In this document: positions 6,387 through 10,896 of the stretch, piece by piece
How the letters are laid out: each line of letters begins with the position of its first letter
Position numbering within the stretch: position 1 is the stretch's first letter
Assembly (NCBI GenBank): GCA_023245695.1
Contig: JAHFJT010000023.1
Location: 1-10,896, forward strand
Direction: 5' to 3'
Source: Candidatus Peregrinibacteria bacterium
GTDB lineage: Bacteria > Patescibacteriota > Gracilibacteria > UBA1369 > UBA12463
DNA length: 10,896 bases
Position numbers and translations under genes: made by a program
The notes under the pieces: model-generated
Seen by the model: the letters and a program-made list of their open reading frames with translations, nothing else
Database searches by the model: none
Told to the model about the DNA's origin: nothing

Positions 6387-6407
6387 ATAGAGGTATTTTG
6401 CCTCTAT
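6387..6407 (-). repeat. 7-bp inverted repeat at the predicted transcript start of the 5961-6374 gene
   Basis: ATAGAGG and CCTCTAT flank a 7-base loop. The repeat lies immediately downstream of the TATAAT box, so it covers the predicted transcription start. It could form a hairpin at the very 5' end of the mRNA or be an operator half-site pair. Confidence 0.5.
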
Positions 6408-6436
6408 ATTATACCATTTTTCTCAGTTTATTACAA
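6408..6436 (-). promoter_or_regulatory. Promoter of the hypothetical gene 5961-6374
   Basis: On the minus strand TTGTAA (6436-6431), a 17-base spacer and a perfect TATAAT (6413-6408). The predicted start near 6401 gives a leader of about 26 bases before ATG at 6374. Confidence 0.65.
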
Positions 6437-6459
6437 TCATGCCCCAGTCACTTCTCGAG

Positions 6460-6486
6460 AAAAAAAGCCTGATGGTTTTTCAGGCT
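6460..6486 (-). terminator. Strong intrinsic terminator, probably the original tRNA-Glu terminator
   Basis: On the minus strand AGCCTGA, a 7-base loop, TCAGGCT, then a run of T. The stem is a perfect 7 bp. It lies just beyond the second copy of the tRNA-Glu 3' end (6499-6518), at the short distance normal for a tRNA and its terminator. Today it ends the metalloprotease transcript, whose stop is 88 bases upstream. Confidence 0.85.
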
Positions 6487-6498
6487 CTTCATTTGCTG

Positions 6499-6518
6499 TT
6501 GGGATTGGTAGCACCAAG
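6499..6518. repeat. Distal copy of the tRNA-Glu 3' end (possible attachment-site repeat)
   Basis: TTGGGATTGGTAGCACCAAG matches 8418-8437 at 19 of 20 bases, with 16 identical in a row (6503-6518 against 8422-8437). On the minus strand it contains the last 10 bases of the acceptor arm, including CCA, plus the bases that follow. A tRNA 3'-end copy at the far edge of inserted DNA is the usual trace of site-specific integration. Confidence 0.8.
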
Positions 6519-6574
6519 TTTTCTACTTACTTTTTGTTTGCGGTCAGGATGAACAGGAAAAGTCCGTTTAAAAC

Positions 6575-8413
6575 CTATAAATGACAGGCAGACGTCTTAC
6601 TTGAGATGAATTCTCCTGGTTGATATGTTTCATTAAGTAAAGCTGATGAAAAACCAAAGTTTTTCATGGTTTGGTCAAAGTTGGCGGGACTTTTGCAGCT
6701 GTTTTCTAAGATTTTAAACAAATTGGGATGAGAGGAAAATGGACTATATTGATAAGATAATAACTCCTTGAACATGGTGTCAATCGAGCTGAGTCCGCAG
6801 ACGTTTTCTACTTCCTTAAAAAAGCAGTCCCCCGCATCATAGTTGTAGCCTTCTTTAAAGGCTTCGATATATGTCATATTGTCTAAAACGCTGCCTCGTC
6901 CTCCAAGAAAATGGTTTGTTCCGCAATACGCCTTCCTTGGATCAGTTTGATCGGGATAATAGTGTGCCACTGACTGTACGTAATCCGCAATTCCTTCAGC
7001 GAGCTTTGATGTATCGCCTGTTGGATTCGGTACGCGTGATAATTCTGTTGGGAACAAGGACATATGCGTAAATTCATGGATTTCTGTACTGAAATTAAAA
7101 TTCAAATCTCCATTCATAATTTTTTGCGCGTACGTGTCCCTCAGTGCTGCATTGTTGAGTAATTGGCTACTTACGCCGCTATTATCATCAATAGCTGTTT
7201 GTGCTATTGCTGTATCCTGCCAGGCGCTATCTGCCTTGAGTTCCGAGGCTTTAACTTCTTGAGCAATAAAATTCCATGTTGATCCGTATGGATGGGCAGA
7301 AGACGCTAGGCTTGGAAATACAGATGCTAATTTTTTGTATCCTGCTTCCGTATAATTGAGCATGAGATTATTGAAGTCGTAACTTTTTGCTGAGCTAAAG
7401 TAACGAGCAAAATGTTCAGATTGAATTTTGTACGTGCCGATCGGATGAAATGCTAAACATCGAGCTGCCTGTGTAGAGCTCGCAGTACACGCCTTATACG
7501 CGAGATCGCCACTGTACAGATTAAGGCTCACGGAATTTTCGTTGATTGCCTGAAGTTCTACAAACCAATTTCCGTAATACGAGTAACGTTCATAGTTCGA
7601 GAGATCTTTTAAGAAGATGGCGGGATCTGCCATCCGACAGCCATGGCTATCTTTGTTCCATAGGCTAAATCTTGCAACCGCTCCGTTATTGGTTATTTCT
7701 TCTAATCGTAAAAAATCATTGTTTGAAATGTCATATGTTTCTCCAATACTGAGGCTGATGTTTCTTTTTTCTCCTGGATTGCTCTCGGTGGTCATGGGAT
7801 ACTGTGTCAGGAGGATATTGTTTCCGACACCTGAGTTTTGATTATCGAGATTATAAATAATTTGAGCCATTTCTCCTCGAGTAATCATGTGCGTCACATC
7901 TCCATTTATACTACTGAGTAGGCTATTTTCCTGCATGTATGAAATATATGGCTCATACCAAACAGGGGAAGTTTGAGATACTGAAATCTTATACGCATTG
8001 AGCGTAATTTTTAACGCTTCTGCCAAATTTATGCTATTGGCTGCTCTAAAATATCCATCTGAATATCCCGATACGATTCCTAGGCTTTTTGCGGTACATA
8101 CGTAGGACGCATACCATTCTGTTGATATATCGGGAAAGCAATTCCCCGTGTTTGTTAATTTTGTATGAATTGCCCCGAGGGTTATTTTTAAAAATTCGGC
8201 TCGATTAATACTGTTATAAGGACGATATGTCCCGTCACTATAACCCTGGACCACTCCTTTTTCTTGGAGATATGTAATGGCTTTTTCGTTTAGATTATTT
8301 TGCGAATCGCTAAAACTAAGAACCGTTAAGGGTAGTAAGAATAATGTCGCAAAAGCAAAACCTATAATTTTTTTCACAAAGCTAAATAGAGGATATTGAT
8401 CCCATAGTAGCAT
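6575..8413 (-). CDS. Secreted SLH-domain zinc metalloprotease (gluzincin type)
   Basis: From ATG at 8413 the protein has 612 residues. A signal peptide (KKIIGFAFATLFLLPLTVLS, about 14-35) leads three SLH domains at about 36-84, 92-140 and 148-192, with GYSDGTYRPYNSINRAEF and GYSDGYFRAANSINLAEA; the third is degenerate. A beta-rich middle part (about 215-310) follows. The C-terminal half holds HEFTH (446-450) and LAEGIADYV (471-479), fitting the zinc site HExxH with a third ligand at E473 and catalytic E447, as in gluzincin or peptidase-MA-like families. Ten cysteines suggest disulphides outside the cell. GTG at 8377 (giving MKKIIGFAF) is an equally good start and a more compact signal peptide. 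The frame stays open through the tRNA to 8503, but that part is the tRNA gene. The gene begins 11 bases after the tRNA CCA and has no promoter of its own that I can see. Confidence 0.85.
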   Translation of the reverse strand: MLLWDQYPLFSFVKKIIGFAFATLFLLPLTVLSFSDSQNNLNEKAITYLQEKGVVQGYSDGTYRPYNSINRAEFLKITLGAIHTKLTNTGNCFPDISTEWYASYVCTAKSLGIVSGYSDGYFRAANSINLAEALKITLNAYKISVSQTSPVWYEPYISYMQENSLLSSINGDVTHMITRGEMAQIIYNLDNQNSGVGNNILLTQYPMTTESNPGEKRNISLSIGETYDISNNDFLRLEEITNNGAVARFSLWNKDSHGCRMADPAIFLKDLSNYERYSYYGNWFVELQAINENSVSLNLYSGDLAYKACTASSTQAARCLAFHPIGTYKIQSEHFARYFSSAKSYDFNNLMLNYTEAGYKKLASVFPSLASSAHPYGSTWNFIAQEVKASELKADSAWQDTAIAQTAIDDNSGVSSQLLNNAALRDTYAQKIMNGDLNFNFSTEIHEFTHMSLFPTELSRVPNPTGDTSKLAEGIADYVQSVAHYYPDQTDPRKAYCGTNHFLGGRGSVLDNMTYIEAFKEGYNYDAGDCFFKEVENVCGLSSIDTMFKELLSYQYSPFSSHPNLFKILENSCKSPANFDQTMKNFGFSSALLNETYQPGEFISSKTSACHL

Positions 8414-8417
8414 GAAA

Positions 8418-8437
8418 TTGAGATTGGTAGCACCAAG
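8418..8437. repeat. Proximal copy of the repeat, at the 3' end of tRNA-Glu
   Basis: TTGAGATTGGTAGCACCAAG is the partner of 6499-6518 with one mismatch. It overlaps the tRNA from the end of the T stem through CCA (8425-8437) and reaches 7 bases beyond it. Confidence 0.8.
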
Positions 8438-8499
8438 GAGGATCGAACTCCTATCTCCACCTTGAAAGGGTAGCGTCCTAACCATTAGACGATGGCGCC
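8425..8499 (-). tRNA. tRNA-Glu (UUC)
   Basis: A full cloverleaf can be drawn on the minus strand, 75 bases with encoded CCA. The acceptor GGCGCCA (8499-8493) pairs with TGGTGCT, starting with a G-U pair; discriminator A; then CCA at 8427-8425. The D arm is GTC/GAC, the anticodon stem CTACC/GGTGG with loop CTTTCAA (anticodon TTC), the variable loop has 4 bases (AGAT) as in other tRNA-Glu, and the T arm is AGGAG-TTCGATC-CTCCT. The gene has a strong promoter just upstream. Its own terminator now appears to lie 1.9 kb away at 6460-6486. Confidence 0.95.
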
Positions 8500-8514
8500 A
8501 CATTCGGCTGGCAA

Positions 8515-8543
8515 AGTATAGTCAGGGGGCTTCGGAAAGTCAA
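8515..8543 (-). promoter_or_regulatory. Promoter of tRNA-Glu (and probably of the metalloprotease gene)
   Basis: On the minus strand TTGACT (8543-8538), exactly 17 bases, then TATACT (8520-8515): 5/6 in both boxes. Transcription would start near 8508, 9 bases before the mature tRNA end. No terminator lies between the tRNA and the metalloprotease gene. Confidence 0.8.
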
Positions 8544-8557
8544 TTGGAGCTTTGGCT

Positions 8558-8911
8558 TTAATTCACGGTCTTTGGGGTCTTTTTGCTGGTGACGTACTCC
8601 TTGAGTTGAGGCTGCGTCATGGTCTTGACTTGGCCGGTGTCCTCGACGTTATTGAAAGAGCGGGACTGGGTTACCTGGGTGCTGAGCTGGTCATTCTGGT
8701 TCTGGAGTTGCTCGTTTTCGAGCTGGAGCTGTTTGAGTTCGTAGCCTTTCTGAGAAGTGGCGCTGGTCATGGAAATGAAGACCGCTGAGAGCACAATAAT
8801 CATGGCACCGAGCGTGAGCACGAGCATGGTGATCGTTTTGTTTGTTTTCCGAGAAAAGGTTTCTCGGCTGAACATTTTGACGTTGCGCTTTGGGAGGATA
8901 ACTTCGTTCAT
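8558..8911 (-). CDS. Small membrane coiled-coil protein, FtsL/DivIC-like
   Basis: The protein has 117 residues. A basic N-terminal tail (1-26, KRNVKMFSRETFSRKTNK) is followed by one membrane helix (about 27-48, TITMLVLTLGAMIIVLSAVFIS) and a Q/N/E-rich coiled coil (about 52-84, GYELKQLQLENEQLQNQNDQL). The tail includes FNNVEDTGQVKTMTQPQL. A short cytoplasmic tail, one helix and an outward leucine-type coiled coil is the build of FtsL/FtsB/DivIC division proteins, which join the septal peptidoglycan machinery. Sequence identity in this class is low, so this rests on architecture and on the adjacent RlpA-like gene. It follows that gene by 32 bases and probably shares its transcript. A non-division membrane coiled-coil protein is the main alternative. 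Confidence 0.6.
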   Translation of the reverse strand: MNEVILPKRNVKMFSRETFSRKTNKTITMLVLTLGAMIIVLSAVFISMTSATSQKGYELKQLQLENEQLQNQNDQLSTQVTQSRSFNNVEDTGQVKTMTQPQLKEYVTSKKTPKTVN

Positions 8912-8943
8912 AGGTCAAGAAATAACGAGGGTGAGTTGAAAAA

Positions 8944-9999
8944 TTAATGTACGGGTGGAGCTTCGGGCGTCATCGGTTCAGCGGGTGGAGCATCAATGGC
9001 GTCTTTGTCGCTGTTTGTGCTTCCACCCGTTCCACTTCCTGTTGATGTTGTCGCTGGCTCGTCTTTTATGATCTCGTACTCGATCGGAATGATACCCTCG
9101 GAAGGGTTGGCGAGATCGGCGAACGCTTTGCGGCTCATATCGAGATCGAGGCTTGGAGTAAATGGACCACGATCATTCACGCGAACGATGACGGACTGAT
9201 TGTTGCGAAGGTAGGTGACCTTGAGCTTGGTTCCGAAAGGAAGTATTTTGTTTGCGGCGGTGTACTCGTTCATGTGGTACTTTTCGCCGTTGGAAGTTCC
9301 GAGTCCCTCAAATGAGTCGCTGTAAAAAGTTCCCCGTCCGAAGAAGTGGCCTGGTTCTCGAGTCTTCAGGGCTCGATAGACGAGATCCGTGAAGGCGCCG
9401 CGGGTCATGTCCTGATCGGGATTGATGTTCATTTTCGTGCTGTAGGTGAGGAGCGTTTTATTGTTGGCGAGCTGAAGGTAGGGTGCAAACCATTCAGTAC
9501 CCTTGATGTCCTTGAAGACGTTTTTATTTTCGGTTGGGAGCGTGAGCTCTGGATTGTGAAGTTGCTCTGCGGTGATGACCATTTTGACGGCCTCGGCGAG
9601 ATTGATAGTATCCTCAGGTCGGAACTCCTTCGCTTTATTGTTGATGATTTTTTTCGTTGCGAGGTCTTCCAGCGTTGCATAAAACCACTCGCTCTTTTTC
9701 ACGTCGGTGAATGCAAGGGTGGTTGGAATTTTTGTCGTGGATTTGGTTCCCGAGTCGATGAGAACTTTTTTCAAAAGAGCGGCTGCCTCAGCGCGATTAA
9801 TGATTTTCTGTGGTCGGAAGGTGTGATCTTCGTAGCCATTTACAAGATTCTGCTCTCTCAGAAAATTGACCTGCACGAGGTACGGTGATCCAACGTCGAT
9901 ATCGGAAAATGGGGCCGTGCTTTCCGCAAGTGTCGCGAGCGGAGAGAGAATGATAGAGCTGGTAGTAAGCCCAGCCATAAGCGCTGATCGGAGTTTCAT
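8944..9999 (-). CDS. Secreted SLH protein with RlpA-like double-psi beta-barrel domain
   Basis: The protein has 351 residues. The signal peptide (1-25) is cut near TLA-ES. Three SLH domains lie at about 31-80 (FSDIDVGSPYLVQV, FRPQKIINRAEA), 96-147 (FTDVKKSEWFYATL) and 161-212 (FKDIKGTEWFAPYL, MTRGAF). The RlpA-type double-psi beta-barrel follows at 221-311, with GRGTFYSD, NGEKYHMNEYTAAN, LPFGTKLKVT, VRVNDRGPF and LDMSRKAFADL. RlpA is a septal lytic transglycosylase acting on peptide-free peptidoglycan in Pseudomonas. D276 in NDRGPF and E239 match its Asp and Glu; the usual His of TAAH is Asn (N250) here. The C-terminal tail (312-351) is S/T/G/P/A-rich. The SPOR domain that targets RlpA to septa is absent, and SLH domains seem to take its place. 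Role inferred: wall-anchored peptidoglycan remodelling next to a FtsL-like protein. Confidence 0.88.
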   Translation of the reverse strand: MKLRSALMAGLTTSSIILSPLATLAESTAPFSDIDVGSPYLVQVNFLREQNLVNGYEDHTFRPQKIINRAEAAALLKKVLIDSGTKSTTKIPTTLAFTDVKKSEWFYATLEDLATKKIINNKAKEFRPEDTINLAEAVKMVITAEQLHNPELTLPTENKNVFKDIKGTEWFAPYLQLANNKTLLTYSTKMNINPDQDMTRGAFTDLVYRALKTREPGHFFGRGTFYSDSFEGLGTSNGEKYHMNEYTAANKILPFGTKLKVTYLRNNQSVIVRVNDRGPFTPSLDLDMSRKAFADLANPSEGIIPIEYEIIKDEPATTSTGSGTGGSTNSDKDAIDAPPAEPMTPEAPPVH

Positions 10000-10009
10000 G
10001 AGGTATCTT

Positions 10010-10037
10010 ATTATGAGGTAGAGCGTACTCTTGTTAC
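10010..10037 (-). promoter_or_regulatory. Candidate promoter of the RlpA-like gene
   Basis: On the minus strand GTAACA (10037-10032), a 16-base spacer and CATAAT (10015-10010), matching 4/6 and 5/6. The -10 box is 10 bases before ATG at 9999, so the transcript would be almost leaderless. It lies in the 53-base gap after jag, so read-through from yidC-jag is also possible. Confidence 0.35.
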
Positions 10038-10052
10038 ATCGCTTTGTGTGGC

Positions 10053-10562
10053 TTATTCTTCGATGAGTGACTTGGAACGAATCGTTACCTGACGGAAGTC
10101 GCCCTCGCCACTGCTGATGGTCTCGAGGTCCTGGTACTCAGACTTTGTGAAGTGAACGTGGATGAGTCGTCGGAAGTATGGAGACATAGGGGGAAGGACC
10201 TGATTTTTTCGAGTCTTTCGAACCTGTTCCGCTTTTTGTTCTGCCATTTTCAAGACGTTCTCTTCCTGGCGTCTTCGGTAGTTTTCGACGTCGAGAACGA
10301 AACTAAAGTTCTCTTCATTTGGTGCAAGCTTGGCCGTCTTTCCGTTTTCATCGATCTTTCTCCAGAGCATGAGTTTTACCATGTGCTGAAGCGCGATGAG
10401 ACTTTCGCCGTGGTGGCCAATGAGGGTCTTGGCGTCTTCGGTCTCGAGATTTACGCGATAGGTTCCGTCGTCTTCTTTGGTAAGCTCAACGTTCGTCATG
10501 ACGACGCCCAGATGCTTCATAAATTCTTCTAGCGTCTGAAGGATCATTCGTTCGAGTTCCAT
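10053..10562 (-). CDS. jag: Jag/KhpB, KH-R3H RNA-binding protein
   Basis: From ATG at 10562 the protein has 169 residues. An N-terminal part (1-45) leads a type II KH domain with the RNA-binding loop IGHHG (48-52) in LIGHHGESLIALQHMV. Then come DVENYRRRQEE (91-101), a helix rich in K/E/Q, PPMSPYFRR, and an R3H domain with the R-xxx-H motif at R131 and H135 and the closing SSGEGDFRQVTIRSK (150-164). Jag (SpoIIIJ-associated, KhpB) proteins bind RNA and affect cell elongation and division in Gram-positives. The usual gene order yidC-jag is kept, with a 28-base gap. The frame also opens to a TTG at 10601, but that would overlap yidC and add a non-conserved head. There is no separate Jag-N domain, as in short versions. 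Confidence 0.93.
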   Translation of the reverse strand: MELERMILQTLEEFMKHLGVVMTNVELTKEDDGTYRVNLETEDAKTLIGHHGESLIALQHMVKLMLWRKIDENGKTAKLAPNEENFSFVLDVENYRRRQEENVLKMAEQKAEQVRKTRKNQVLPPMSPYFRRLIHVHFTKSEYQDLETISSGEGDFRQVTIRSKSLIEE

Positions 10563-10590
10563 GGGGGAAAGGATAAAGATGTAGGTGTAG

Positions 10591-10896
10591 TTATACGACA
10601 ATCACTTGCTTCGGGCTGTCGTATTTGTGTCCGTTTCGCTCGTCGCTGTCTCGGTTAACATACCACTGTTGTCCGATGCCGAACAGGGTAGATGTGGCCC
10701 AGTAGAGACCTACGCCGGCTGGTGTCGAAGCGGTGAAGAGCGCGATCATGACGGGCATGATGTAGATCATCATATTGTTGGCCATGTCCATCTCGGATTT
10801 TTTGCCTGCAGTTGGGGCTTTTTTCAAGGTCATCTTCATCTGGACGAACTGGAGGAGTCCAATGATGAGTGGAAGCACGTACGCGTTTCGCTTGGT
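10591..10896 (-). CDS. yidC: YidC/Oxa1 membrane protein insertase (C-terminal part, runs off the right edge)
   Basis: The last 101 residues of a YidC/Oxa1-family insertase, which places proteins into the cytoplasmic membrane alone or with SecYEG. Visible are AYVLPLIIGLLQFVQMKMT, a short basic loop (LKKAPTAGKKSEMD), then the two final membrane helices in MANNMMIYIMPVMIALFTAS and TPAGVGLYWATSTLFGIGQQ, ending WYVNRDSDERNGHKY and a short tail. The MIYIMPV and PAGVGLYW-TS motifs are typical. The frame is open to the window edge, so the GTG at 10878 is not the start. jag follows after 28 bases. Confidence 0.95.
   Translation of the reverse strand, partial: TKRNAYVLPLIIGLLQFVQMKMTLKKAPTAGKKSEMDMANNMMIYIMPVMIALFTASTPAGVGLYWATSTLFGIGQQWYVNRDSDERNGHKYDSPKQVIVV

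Larger units (their letters stand above)
6503..8437. mobile_element. Putative 1.9-kb single-gene insertion at the 3' end of tRNA-Glu
   Basis: The stretch is bounded by direct repeats of the tRNA-Glu 3' end and filled almost wholly by one gene for an SLH metalloprotease. By eye it is richer in A+T than the suf and rlpA-like genes on either side. It separates the tRNA from a terminator that sits exactly where a tRNA terminator is expected if the insert is removed. No integrase lies inside, so it would be a cargo remnant or be moved by an enzyme encoded elsewhere. Repeats and layout are seen; mobility is inferred. Confidence 0.5.

Noticed and set aside
8414..8503. N-terminal extension of the metalloprotease frame through the tRNA
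   Set aside because: The frame is open to 8503, but this stretch is the tRNA-Glu gene read in translation; the signal peptide begins after 8413.
9346..9888. 180-codon plus-strand frame opposite the RlpA-like gene
   Set aside because: It mirrors the codon pattern of the minus-strand gene, whose SLH domains and barrel are clear; no recognisable domain on the plus strand.
10563..10601. TTG start at 10601 for jag, overlapping yidC
   Set aside because: The extra residues do not resemble Jag, and ATG at 10562 fits the family.

Overview
The window reads as chromosomal DNA of a bacterium using the standard code: every gene ends in TAA or TAG except the toxin-like gene, which ends in TGA, and no long frame needs a UGA to be read as an amino acid. 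Short genes, a compact SUF iron-sulphur operon, several S-layer-homology (SLH) proteins and a solitary PemK/MazF-like protein of a type common in candidate phyla radiation (Patescibacteria) genomes suggest that group. A Peregrinibacteria/Gracilibacteria-like lineage is a guess from gene content, not a proof. None of the twelve visible start codons has a Shine-Dalgarno motif, and almost all follow a short pyrimidine run.

Left part (1-3100, minus strand): an Rrf2-family regulator, sufC, sufB and the start of an unusually short sufD form one tight operon for iron-sulphur cluster assembly. Directly before the regulator lies a perfect 25-bp palindrome (11-3-11) with the geometry and core of an IscR/Rrf2 operator, so autoregulation is likely. 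The regulator, however, keeps only one cysteine in the region where IscR carries three cluster ligands.

Middle (3220-5883): a small lipoprotein-like gene (minus); a 327-base spacer with divergent promoters, a possible 23-residue micro-ORF or small RNA and a terminator-like palindrome; a secreted protein with three SLH domains, a Pro/Thr linker and a beta-sandwich domain (plus); and an orphan PemK/MazF-like protein (plus).

Right-middle (5961-8543): an unknown soluble protein with its own good promoter, then what looks like a 1.9-kb insertion at the 3' end of tRNA-Glu(UUC). The 20-bp end of the tRNA gene (19/20 identical) is repeated at 6499-6518, directly before a strong intrinsic terminator. 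Between the two copies sits a single AT-richer gene for an SLH-anchored zinc metalloprotease (HEFTH ... E). The gene starts 11 bases after the tRNA CCA, so it appears to be driven by the tRNA promoter and ended by the tRNA's former terminator.

Right end (8558-10896, minus strand): yidC (C-terminal part), jag, an SLH + RlpA-like double-psi beta-barrel protein and a small FtsL/DivIC-like membrane coiled-coil protein. This is a set for membrane-protein insertion and envelope or division work. Three different SLH proteins within about 6 kb point to a surface layer held by SLH domains.
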